Origin: Parapristionchus giblindavisi | Taxonomy: Eukaryota; Nematoda; Chromadorea; Rhabditida; Diplogasteridae | DNA: 64,000 nt | Reading direction: 5' to 3' | NCBI GenBank assembly: GCA_943737045.1 | Contig: CALSFV010000288.1 | Span: 1 to 64,000 of the forward strand | Part shown: one piece after another, positions 44,347-55,171 of the stretch | Layout: every line of letters starts with the position of its first letter | Numbering within the stretch: position 1 is the first letter of the stretch | Notes under the pieces: model-generated | What the model saw: only the letters and a program-made list of their open reading frames with translations | What the model was told of the DNA's origin: nothing | The model's database searches: none | Translations under genes and position numbers: made by a program

Positions 44347-44637
44347 GAAACGATAGGAATTTTGAACGTTGTGTTATGTTTCACATGTTGTACATATTTT
44401 TGTATTCTCCGAGATAAATTGATGTGACGAAATGTGAAATAAATATAATACACTTTATCAGATTGACATGCCTGGGGTCGAAACAAGGGGAAATTTTAGA
44501 AGTTCGAATTCGGGCAACGTCTTAAATGGAGAAGATGATTTCTCAGATGCAATAAGGGACAATGACAATAATAGGACAATAAAAAGTTTAAATAAATACC
44601 ATGAATATAAATATCAATAAATACAAAGAATATAAAT

Positions 44638-44946
44638 TAGAGATCCGCATTCGTGCAATTGCACGATCGGACGACCAATGTTCGACGTTAAAATAATGAA
44701 AAATCATTCTTTTGACTCTTAATTTCGTGCAAAGTCCGCGCATTTTGGCATCTTTTTCAAGCCATTTTCAGGCTTTATTTCGGCTGTTTTTAACCGCTAA
44801 TTCAATGGAAATAAATGAGAATAAGTTGACTGCGCGACTTTGCACGAATAATTTTTTAATTATCATATGAATACCGTGCGCGCGATTTCTCATTCATTAA
44901 TTATTGAGAAATCATTTCTGAGCGACTGCACGTTTGCAGATCTCTA
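44638..44946. mobile_element. hAT-type MITE, copy 1
   Basis: A 309-bp element with imperfect terminal inverted repeats TAGAGATCCGCATTCGTGCA / TGCACGTTTGCAGATCTCTA. It is bracketed by an exact 8-bp duplication ATATAAAT (44630-44637, 44947-44954). The 8-bp duplication and TAG...CTA ends are hAT hallmarks. No transposase. The second copy is at 53062-53354. Confidence 0.85.
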
Positions 44947-46184
44947 ATATAAATATAATAAACGATAAATTATTATTATTATTATCATTATTATTAATAA
45001 TGATAATTTCACATAGTTGCATTACTTCCGTTACAAATACTTGAATACTGACTCTCAAAATACTCACTCTCTTCTCATATTTAATCGCCCCGTCTGAAAG
45101 ATTTAGTAACGTCTGATACCAGTTCAAACTCCATGCCACGCAGTGATCTACCACATTTTATTGTGTTTGGTCTCAATCCATCATAAAATGCGTCCATTTT
45201 GCCCATGTTTATTCTGTCCGTTGAGTGAGTTTTCCCGATAACTGCACAGTCAGAGTATTGTAAGGATGATAAACAAGCGTTGATCCTCTGATGGTTAGAC
45301 ATACTACAGCGATTAACTATGAGAAGTGAGTGACATATCATGACCACTCTTCGAAACACCAAAGCATAGGGTCAGAGAGCCGAGAAATTGTGCGAAACTT
45401 CCTATAATAATAACAATAATAATAATAAAAATATTTATCATATCTTGCAGATTACTTTATGGAGCAAATACATTAAAAAAGATTAAAACTTAATACCAAA
45501 TACAAAGAAATGTTGTATACACTGCATTTATAATACTTGAAATCATTGCGAAAACAAACACTACATAGAACGGTTAACTATGAGAAGAGAGTGAGACCCC
45601 AAGAAACTAACAATGCACAGAGTCAGAGAGCCGAGAAATTGTGAGAAACTTCCTATTGCGAAATGGCACCCACGTGTTGTCTCCACTACAGATCACACTG
45701 CGGATCACAGAAGTGTACAGACGGGAACCTATGAGTCAAGAGTCTTACAAGGAAATCAAAAATAGGAGAGCCGGGGGTGATAAGATCCATGTTAGTTGCC
45801 GGCGTTCCGTCACACAGAGATCAAAGTTGACCGAGTAGGGATAGTTTGTGAACGATTCGAACAAGTGCACGCCTGAATATGAGCAAATCGTTACTTTTAG
45901 GCAACCGTTTAACGTATATGGGTGAATCGTGCACAAAAATAGGGAGTTTTGAATGATATTTCCTATATATAGGGAAGTTTTCTCGCATTGTCAGCGCGAG
46001 GATAGGAGTTGGATAACCGTGAAGATCGCTCACAGCAGGGATATCATGCCAGAGGGATCTGATTACCGCTTGCACCGAACATTAACCACGTGCCATGAAT
46101 TTCCTCATCAATCGGTTTCGTCAAGGGTGGTAGAGGGGTTAAGACGAGAGATAGGAGAGGTCGATAACGTAGACCAAGCGCACA

Positions 46185-46290
46185 TCACTACACTTTTGTA
46201 CACGGGAAGAGCGAGAGAGTGCGTTATGCAGTGTTAGAGGTGAGAGAGTGCCAGACAACTAGAGCAGAATGACTGCACCGAATAAATAGA
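46185..46290 (+). promoter_or_regulatory. Putative promoter block of P450 copy 2
   Basis: This matches the block at 38449-38570 ahead of P450 copy 1. It lies about 100 bases before the anchor-like exon remnant, versus about 730 bases in copy 1, where a dispersed repeat sits between. Confidence 0.4.
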
Positions 46291-46386
46291 GCGATGTTGG
46301 TGACATTGCCATGGTTTATTTCTCTTTCGTCTATAGTATTGTGCCAAATATTTCGGACTAATTATCGATTATTTCAGTGATCTACG

Positions 46387-46428
46387 ATGTTATCACTGAT
46401 AATATTCGCTACTGCGCTTTTCTGATTT
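46387..46428 (+). pseudogene. Damaged anchor exon of P450 copy 2
   Basis: ATG opens MLSLIIFATALF, closely resembling the anchor exon of P450 copy 1 ([15 protein letters not shown]) and preceded by TTATTTCAG. At the position where copy 1 has TG|GTAAGT, this copy has TG|ATTTAC. The donor is lost and an in-frame TGA is exposed (46423-46425). The next GTGAGT donor (46430) is in the wrong phase for exon 2. Confidence 0.65.
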
Positions 46429-46826
46429 ACAAGTGAGTTTTCATAAACAAGAAAACAAGACTAACAATAAGTTGTTTGAAATCAAATCAATATCACTTAA
46501 ACAGCTCGTTATCTCTCGCACTACATACACATAAAAGCTGTCCTAGTTTTTACGCACACTCTAGTATCGTTTTTTGATCATATCTTTAATCAAATTTTGA
46601 ATGCAGAATTGACCTCTCTCTTGGCATAAAATAGGGAAATAGTGTGTAAATGGAAGAGACTGTAGTTAGTGAAGAGAGAAATATTGTGCCCTTCATGCGT
46701 TCTGCCAATATATGTTTCTGATTGTGCCCATGCTTTCCTTGAAATTTTAAACGATGCACCGAGATGCCTATCATATATATGTTTCATTTTATAAATAAAT
46801 TTTACGATGAATGTGAACTGTAATAA

Positions 46827-49800
46827 ATGCGTGCACTCTATTACACTTACTGCATTAATGAATTCAGGTACTATTCGTCCGTGAATGAATACTGGAAGAA
46901 GCGGAACATTCCCGGTCCAGAACCGGAATTGCTGTTCGGAAATATTCGGTCGATTTGGTCGTACGACAAACCTCGATCAATTGTATTCAGAGATTGGACG
47001 AAGAAGTATGGAAAGGTATGGCTGTTTTAAATACATTTTATTTTTCTAAGACAATTCAAAAAAAAACAATTTCTATATTTTGAATACTAAGAAATATTTC
47101 TTGTAATGCTTGTGGCTTTCAATAATATTTTTCATATTAGCTTTGATATCATCAGCTGTTTATAACCGATTTGCACATACATACTTTTTTTTAAATTTAT
47201 AATTAATATGAGTCTTATGAATGTTGAGCAATTGTTGGTCCATACGCCACATTGGTGCCAAAAATTGCCCAAATATGGGGGAAATTGGGCACACACCAAG
47301 CTAATTTGAAACTCTTCGTTCGGGCAATTCGCTTTCCTTGTCTACGAGAGAGAATTGCCAAAGCTGAAAGTGAAACTATCTCGGGTTTTTCCTTTAACTT
47401 TGCTATCATCAGGTGTACGGGATCTACGAGGGAACACGAAAGATGCTTGTCGTCTCCGATTTCGAAATGACAAATGAGATTCTCGTCAAGCAATTCGATC
47501 ACTTCTACGCTCGAGCTGTAAGTAGATTTAGAGAAAACTTAGCGTAATCTTGTAAATCATTGGGCAAGTCACAATATAACACTAAGAATCGACCAAGTGG
47601 GAAAGAAATTTTTGTCCATTTCCTGCAAAAAGTGGAGAGTTTCCGGTTATATATTTCCGTTAATTAAACAATATACCGATTTCCAGCGTCTCGGAATCCA
47701 AAATAGCTCGAAAGACGGGCCTCAGACCCACTTGGTCGAGGCTAAAGGAGCTCATTGGAAGCGCTTGAGAGCTCTAGGGAGCTATGGTTTCACGAAGAAG
47801 TCGCTCAGACAGGTTCGTAATTTATCGATTGTTTGGATTTCATTGTCGATTTTTGTCTTTGAATTTCTGATAAGTTTTTAGATTCAACCCACAGTTGAAG
47901 AATCCGCGAAACTTGTGATTAACGAATTGGAGAAACACAGTGGCCAAGAAGTCAACGCTCTTGAGTCAGTTCACTTTTTTAATCTTTCATCTTTGATCTT
48001 TGACCTTCAGATACTACCAAGAATTCACTATGGACGTCATCAGCAAGGTTGCTCTCGGGCTCAACGACGTCAAAATGTTCAATAATGAGCTTCTCGAGAT
48101 TACCAAGGCCGTTTTCGCAAGGTTCTATCGATAATCAATAAATCAATATTCCAATCGATAATTTAATTATTTTGCAGACCCTACAGTTCACCGGTCATGG
48201 TAGTTCCATCGCTGTTTCCTTCTTCAGTGGACGCGTTCAAAGCTACAGCACAATTCTTGGGTACGGTAGTTCTGTGCCAATGTCCGATCACGAAATAACT
48301 TTTTAAATATATAAAATTTAGGAAGGAGAAGAATCGTGAAAGTTCGTTTCGTCGAACTGTTGATGGAGCTAGAGCAGAGGGTGCATGCTCGAAAGAAGCA
48401 ACGAGTAAGTCAAATAATTTTAAAGATAATATAGCAATCTAAAATATTAAAAGATTTTAGTGTTGAGTAGTACAGATTCAGAGTTCAAAATAACATATTT
48501 ATTGTTATTATTATTATTAAAGGTGGAGACCCGCGAATGATCATGCACCTCTCTTACATCTCGCTTATGCAAGTGTCTAGTGATATGTAAGAAGATAGGG
48601 AAACTACTTATCGTTCCCTTAGCGTAGTGGTAAAACTTCTGACTAGAAAGCGCATGTTCGCGGGTTCGAATCCTATTGCTGAACTTTCCTATTTTCAAAA
48701 AGCGCGCCTTTGTCTGAGTTTGCTAGCATGATTCATTTATGATTTTAGCGATCAGTAAGATGAATTAGCATAAAACAAATAGTGTACGGTATGTAGAATA
48801 ACTTTTGATATCATTCTGTCTTCACAGTTGGTTCACGAAAATATTCGCGGGAGTCCACCTTTAAAACATTAGTTAATAATAAATATTTATCGCATCTTTC
48901 AATTTGATGACAGAGTTAAAATAAAATAATCGATAGTACAAGTGATAAAATAAGAAGAAGCGAAAAGAACTGTAACAGCTAGGTCACAGTATTAAATTAC
49001 GAACATAAGAACTAAAGTACACAGGGTTTTGCACGGTCACAATTGAATTATCTAAAGAGTTCCACTGAGAAACAGTTCCACTGAGAAACAAAAAAAAAGT
49101 TGTAGCTAACAAGGGAATCCTTTCAGCTCGCGGAAAGCAATCTAGATGAAAATTTGCACAGGCATTGTTGAAAGCAATAGAAAATGATATGTGCAGTCGG
49201 GAAATGCAGCAGGGCAATACCCGAGCCGCAGCATCCGCAGCAATCTTGGTCAAACTTGGCGCGCATTAGCCGCCATAAATCTGAATTCATCGTCCCTATC
49301 TCTGAAGAAAGGTATAAACTTGATTGCTTAAAGCAGTGGAAAATGGCTCGTACATTACAGACTAAAAGATTCCGAAAAGATAAGATCAAAGCTGGTGTAC
49401 GAAGGAACTGTGCCACCAATAAGGTTTCTCTCATTGCTTCAGAATGCGGCGAATGCGCGCTAAGTTTGACCAAGTTTGGATAGATGCTGCGGCTCGGGTA
49501 TTGCCCTGCTGCATTTTTCGACTTCACATATCGTTTTCTATCGCCTTCAACAATGCCTGTGCAAATTTTCATCTGGATTGGTTTCCGCGAGCTGAAAGGA
49601 TTCCCTTGTAAGCAGTGTTGCCACTGAATTTTTTAGTTTCATACATATACAAAATCACATACGCATATCTGCTCAAAACGGCTTTCAGGTTAGGGTAGAG
49701 CGTAAATTTTGATGTATCATTCATGAGACATCGTCAAGCAATACAACTATTATTACGAATTATCCTGTTCAGAGCATAACATTTGGTTGAAACTCAAGTC

Positions 49801-51715
49801 ACCAGAAGAATTTCAAATTTTATCTCTACACATCATTTCAACTCAGACCTCAAGAAATCCTGAGTGGTCAACCATACATAAATATGATAAATATTGTTTA
49901 AATGAAATGAGTGGTGCCGGATGATCCTAACATATATTTGTACAGGAGGCTGGCTCACCTTCGTCTGGTGACTTCATCGACATCTTTCTCGATGCTGAAG
50001 TCGACGAGTCCGAAGTGCAGTTCGGAGAAGAATCAAGTGTATGTAGACCGACTAAAGATCAAAGATCAAAGATCAAGTTCTAATATTTCAGACCGCTCGT
50101 AAGCTCGCCCTGCAAGAAGTAGTGGGCAACTGCTTGATCTTCCTTCTGGCTGGGTTTGATGTAAGTTATTTATAATATTTATTTCGAGATTACCGTAACC
50201 ACTTTCGGAGATTACCGTAACCGCTTTCAGAGATTACCGTAACCGCTTTCAGACAACTTCCAATTCTCTCGCCTACACCACCCATTTCCTAGCTAACCGT
50301 CCAGAGGTACAAGAGAAGCTGAGAGACGAGATCGAGTCCGTATTTCCCGATGAGGTCTGATCTTTGATCTTTGATCTCTGAAAATATCAATCAATAATTC
50401 AGGAGATAGATATCGATCGATTGAATGAACTAAAATACACCGAATGCGTGATCAAGGAGACACTGAGGCATTATCCCCTGGGAAGTGTGTGAGTAATTTG
50501 CATCCCTATCAAAATATAAAGTAGCATTAGAACATGATAACTTCAGCTTTGCCTTTTAATTGAAGAGACTATAATAATTTCAAAAGTTAGACTGTCTTTT
50601 TGCATACAATTAACGAATGAACAGAGCTGTAGTAATTGTTTCGGTCACTTTATTTCCAAATTCGGATTAATTTTCATTTTTTTTTAAATTTCATATCGAT
50701 TTCAGCGTGGTTACTAGAGAGTGTACGAAGCCCACGGTCATCAAGGGTCATCGATTCGAAGTGGGCGATTTGGTCTTTACCGACACGTGGAGTCTTCACA
50801 TGGACAAGGAGATCTGGGGAGAAGATGCGGGCGAATTCAGACCCGAGAGGTTAGTGCCTTTAAGGCTTTAAAATGTTTTGGTTAAATTTTTAAAAAAAAC
50901 GAGCACGCCGAGATAACCCTCCGCTCTGGAAAAATTCTCTCGTAAACAAAGTAAGTGCGTGAGCATTGCCAGAGTGGAGAGTTTAGCACGGGTGACCCTT
51001 TTATGAATTTTCTGTAGCGTTTTATCATTGTGAGCGATCAATGAGATAATTTTACTAAAAAAATTTACTCTTCTCTGGCATCAAAGAAAACGAGAGAGTG
51101 TTGTCAGAGAGGAGAGTTTCAAATTAGTTCGGAGTAAATAATAAATAGTAAATAAAAAAATTTAAAAATTTAAAATGTATTTTTAAACTATCAAAACATT
51201 CGTGTTATAGTGGTTTATTACAGATGGTTAGACGAGGATAGTAAAGTTCCTCGGGCGGCATTCCAAGCCTTCGGTGAGGGACCCCGACAATGTATCGGAA
51301 TGAGACTGGCTTATATGGAAGAAAAGATTGCTCTTATTCATCTTTTGAAGAATTTTACGATCGAGAAAACTGCAAACACGGTTAGTTATTTTTACATTTA
51401 AAAAAATATCTTTTTAAACATTTTAAACAACCTTATCGGCTGGTTTGGTTTGTCATTAGATTGGCTGGTTTATCTGTCATGGGTGTACTGTTCAAAATAT
51501 CTGAAAATTGCAAAAACGGTAAATACTCTCTACATCTTTATTATTTTCTTTTGTATGGACATTTTAAAACATATGCAGAATGAAGAACAGTACATTAAAT
51601 AAAAAAAATATAATAATTAAAAAAACATATTCCATTTCAGAACTCGATGAAGTTAGTTGGATCGATGACAGTGAGTCCTGATCGAGTGATGGTAAAGATG
51701 GAGAAAAGGAGATGA
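46827..51715 (+). CDS. Cytochrome P450, CYP3 clan, copy 2 (first exon uncertain)
   Basis: Tandem paralogue of the P450 at 39.3 kb. Exons 2-15: 46868-47015, 47413-47517, 47687-47812, 47882-47964, 48011-48121, 48178-48260, 48322-48404, 49946-50038, 50092-50160, 50253-50354, 50403-50488, 50706-50849, 51224-51380 and 51641-51715, all in the same phases as copy 1 (about 488 residues without exon 1). Signature motifs are WKRLR, LAGFDTTSN, ETLR, FRPERW and the heme loop FGEGPRQCIG with its Cys. The catalytic part is intact. The membrane-anchor exon seems broken. The only in-frame Met before exon 2 is at 46827 (MRALYYTYCINEF), within what would be the intron, so I use it as a provisional start. That leader is not clearly a membrane anchor. 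The gene may be expressed from an alternative start, or be decaying. Confidence 0.78.
48605..48688 (+). repeat. tRNA-derived pseudogene in P450-2 intron 8
   Basis: A box TTAGCGTAGTGG (about 48619-48630) and consensus B box GGTTCGAATCC (48663-48673) are present. The acceptor stem and anticodon arm pair poorly, so it is not scored as a functional tRNA. Confidence 0.55.
49107..49613. mobile_element. Foldback element in P450-2 intron 8
   Basis: Terminal arms ACAAGGGAATCCTTTCAGCT / AGCTGAAAGGATTCCCTTGT continue inwards for about 155 bp each with few mismatches, including GCAGCAGGGCAATACCCGAG and its complement. They surround a spacer of about 180 bp. Frames that read across the arms on the minus strand are repeat-derived. 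Confidence 0.8.
50186..50251 (+). repeat. 22-bp triple repeat overlapping a splice acceptor
   Basis: Three copies of GAGATTACCGTAACCGCTTT plus two bases (50186-50207, 50208-50229, 50230-50251) lie directly before exon 11 of P450 copy 2. The real acceptor (50251-50252) uses the end of the third copy, and the second copy ends in the same CTTTCAG. Confidence 0.95.
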
Positions 51716-51937
51716 ATGTAATATTCTCGCAGCTCTTTAAATTGTTTTATATGTATGCATTCCGGTACTTATTTGTGATTAAAGATGGATTTCCGCGAAT
51801 ATTTTGTGAATAAATTGTGAAGACTGAAAGAAAGCAACAGTTATTATACCGTACACTGTTTATTTTATGCTAATTCAAGCTTTTGATAGAATCGTGGATG
51901 GAAATTAAATTTAGAAAGTGATAAAGAGTTATGCAGT

Positions 51938-54252
51938 TGTTTATTGCTATGTACCATACACTACAAGTACTCTCTAACTCTTTATTAGTCCTGTGGGGGA
52001 ATGAGGTAGGTTAAGAGAGTGGAGAAGAGGTCGTAGAGGGGACGACCGGGAGACCATGGAAGAGGAACGGAGAGGGCTTATATAGGGGTTACTTCATTCT
52101 TCAATCTGCATCATGATAGGTCGTTCTTGCATCTGCAGGAATAAGCTAAAGCAGTATAATTAGGTTATGAGTAAGAGATAGTAATCAATACGGAGAGATC
52201 TAAATATGCACTATTCAACTTCTCCCCTAGATCTCATCGTACATTGAGGACTACCTCGCGCGTTGGCGACTGAGGTTGTGCCTCTCGGCGGGGTCCTCTG
52301 ACCACAGCGCCTCTCCGGTGAGCGAGGGACCTCTCGGGGTCTACCTTGCCTAGTACAACCGGAGTCGATGATTCTACGGGGTGTTGCAAGAACAAACGGT
52401 GTCTGATCTGTACCTTCCATAAGATTTAGTCTCTAGTCCAAGGTACAGATTCAGGTGGAGGAGGGTGCAGTAGGTGGTGGCGTACTGACAGCAACCAGTG
52501 AAAACGATAACCTGAGCTACCTGCTCCGAAGTGAGTATCGGGAGCTGATTGGCTATTCTCCTCCCCACGCCACCGCCATGTTCTCTCATTGTGCATTACT
52601 TTTTGATGCCTAATTGATCATGTTATATTTTTTACGCCTGTTCCTCTCCGTTGCTTTTCTCTTCCTAGAGGAGCGTCTTACATTTCCATTCTCCTCCCCA
52701 CTCTGTGGAATGGTGGGAAACCTTGCTTTTATGCTTTTATTTTTATTTTTTAAATATTTTTTTTATGAGTGCTTTTATGGTTCCCGAGTTTCCTATCATT
52801 ATTCTGGGGGAGGTTTAGGATTCCTTAAGATTATTAGTACTAGGTGTTTCTGTTGCCACCGTTCCTTTCCTTAGTACGGTAGCTTTCGTTGCCAGATTGT
52901 CTGAGTCCATTACTTCCGAATTCAAGGCGCAACCTTTCATAAGCTTTCTTTCTTTTCCTGGTGGTTCGTATGAAATTTTTTCTCATAATTCCTCAGATTT
53001 TCCACGTAGATGCGTTCACAGAGTTTGTGTACTACCATTCCGGGGTTCCAACGATGTGCACTAGGGATGCGCATTCGTGCAAATGCACAGCCGGTACGAT
53101 CATGAACGAAATAAAAATGATGAAAAGTCATTCTGCACAATTATGACGCATTTTTCGTGCCCATTCGTGCAATAGACATGACAGACCAACCACCAATTTT
53201 ACCAATTTTATGAATGAAAATGAATCAGAATGAGTCAAATGCATTAATTTGCACGAATGAATACTCAATTATAATAATGAAGTCGTGCGCACGACTTTTT
53301 TTTCATTTTCATTTTAAAAATCATTTTGCACGAATGCACATTTGCGGATCCCTAATGTGCACTACTTGTGGTATCATATACGTAGACCTCATCCTCTACC
53401 TTGAACGCTCTATCCACTGATATTTTATCGTGATTTTTATTTGCGTTCTCTAGGTATTTCTTGGATTCTGTAGGTTCCGGTATTCTTGCCTTATTTGGTA
53501 TACATATGTTGGCTCGTGATGTGAGTGATCTTTGGATACCGTACCTCCTACAGTACTTGTCTGATAGTTCAATCGTACTGCTAATGGCAAAACGAGATCT
53601 AGTCAGAGTTTCATACGGTCTCTACCGAAAAAAAATTCCATGGAGTAGTTCCAAGAGGCGTTTTTGCCTCACCTTAGGTGCATCTCGCCTATGTTCCCAT
53701 AGCAGATACGATCTACGAGGGATCTCTCTTGCCTGAAAAGGCTCTAGGTTTATTCCTGAGTGGGGGGCCAGATCCGCATTCTCAGGTTAGCCTCTACTTC
53801 TTAAGGATGGAGTCATCCTTAGTCGCTTTAATCCATTTATTCCTACCAAGGAATGTCTGTGCCAGTACTTCCTGATCAGAACCTGGACACAATGCGTGTC
53901 GACTCCTAGCTACAGTCCTCCTAGGCTGATTCAACTGCGGGGTACGCGACAAACCATCCGCATTACCAATTCGAGAGTTTCCGGCACTCTATATCGAATA
54001 TATATTCCATTAACCGAGCTACCCACTGGTGAGCCGGCGTTGCGCAACTATGGGAATTTCAGCATAGGATCGAAAATACTGACCAAAGGCTAGTGATCTC
54101 TTAGTGGGAGGAACTCCTGACCATCTCATCCTGGTCGCCAGTTGTTTATTGCTATGTACCATACACTACAAGTACTCTCTAACTCTTTATATAATTAGGT
54201 TATGAATAAGAGATATCAATCAATACGGAGAGATCTAAATATGCACTATTCA
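51938..54252 (-). mobile_element. Degenerate minus-strand LTR retroelement
   Basis: Related direct repeats lie at 51938-52217 and 54143-54252. The second has lost about 170 bases present in the first. Read on the minus strand, the right copy is the 5' LTR and is followed after two bases by TGGCGACCAGGATGAGA, a primer-binding site. The left copy is the 3' LTR and is preceded by the purine tract AGGGGAGAAG. The left LTR keeps a TATATAAG box on the minus strand. The 1.9-kb interior shows no gag or pol, so it is a non-autonomous or gutted element. A hAT MITE is inserted in it. Confidence 0.7.
53062..53354. mobile_element. hAT-type MITE, copy 2 (nested in LTR relic)
   Basis: 293 bp with ends TAGGGATGCGCATTCGTGCA / TGCACATTTGCGGATCCCTA, flanked by an exact 8-bp duplication ATGTGCAC (53054-53061, 53355-53362). 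Same family as 44638-44946. Confidence 0.88.
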
Positions 54253-54484
54253 ACTTATATTTTATTTACTTTATATACTTTATTTTATTTATTTATCGTA
54301 AACCGCGAGAGTGTTTCAACATGTACAACGTGTTTGAGTGCAAGAAAAAAAAGTGAAATATTAAAATTATTAAAAGAGAGGTGGATGGGGATGGTATATT
54401 CGATAAAATATTTGTATTTAAGATTTTTGCAAACACTTGAAATACTAACATCAAAGTCTTCTTCTTCACTCTCTTCTCACCTGT

Positions 54485-55078
54485 TGTAGTGACTTATCAC
54501 TACTTTATCAACAAAATCACAGTAGTCATAAAAAGGCTTTCAAGAACTGTAATCAAAATGAACTCCCACACAGATAATACTCTTGACTGAGTATCGGCGT
54601 CAATTATATGGTGGTCCGTTCAGACCACACATTTATTAATTCCCTTTTATCTCAATTTCTCATTCTTTCGACTCTGTTTCACTTATCAATTCAAATTATT
54701 CAATCTTCACTTCATTCTCGCTCGTTCCTCCCCTCTATAGCCTTGCCCACCTATTGATTCTCGTTTGTATCCGTTTTGGTTTAATTACCCAAGTTTGAGG
54801 TTTCCCCTACCCTCGGACTTGTCCTCTACTCGTTTTCTACGAGTTTTCTTCGGCGTCAAGCCCTCTTCTGGTAGCCAAGTCTACCTTCTCGTTCATCTCG
54901 ACATCAACGTCATCTATCTTCGTTAACCAGTATGTTCTCGTAATTAATTGTAATTGTGTAATAATAAGTGTTTATATAATCTCTTGTTTCTCTCACATCA
55001 CATAATCAATTGTCAGTAAGGGTCTGGGTAGTCGTCCTCCGTGTTACCTAATAAGCTACTTTCGTCGAAAGCAGTATA
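54485..55078 (+). repeat. 5' LTR of BEL/Pao element
   Basis: 594 bp, TG...TA ends. It includes a TGTTTATATAATC TATA-like stretch (about 54969-54981). TCA|GTAAGG at 55013-55020 resembles a 5' splice donor in the predicted transcribed part. Confidence 0.95.
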
Positions 55079-55096
55079 TGGTGCATCGGCCGGGAA
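55079..55096 (+). other. Primer-binding site, tRNA-Gly
   Basis: TGGTGCATCGGCCGGGAA directly follows the 5' LTR and is complementary to the 3' end of eukaryotic tRNA-Gly(GCC), including CCA. A second tRNA-Gly-complementary stretch, CCCGCGTGGCAG (108-119 of the 55 kb block, i.e. 55108-55119), follows 11 bases later and matches its anticodon arm. Confidence 0.85.
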
Positions 55097-55171
55097 GTAT
55101 TCAAGTTCCCGCGTGGCAGCATTCACCTTCAATCCGATCCTCTCAATCAATCTTACTCATTCAATTTCATC

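Larger units (their letters stand above)
44347..46826. other. Intergenic DNA between the P450 copies
   Basis: Besides the hAT MITE it contains an imperfect direct duplication (about 45310-45410 and 45570-45655, sharing AGAGAGCCGAGAAATTGTG and ACTATGAGAAG). The P450 promoter-like block (46185-46290) and the damaged first exon of P450 copy 2 (46387-46430) are also here. No other gene was found. Confidence 0.6.

Noticed and set aside
48605..48688. Possible functional tRNA
   Set aside because: A and B boxes fit but stems do not pair; kept only as a tRNA-derived relic.
49123..49572. 149-residue minus-strand frame in P450-2 intron 8
   Set aside because: It crosses both arms of a foldback element; no known domain.
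53461..53736. Frames within the LTR relic as possible pol remnant
   Set aside because: No RT, protease, integrase or zinc-knuckle motif in any frame I read.
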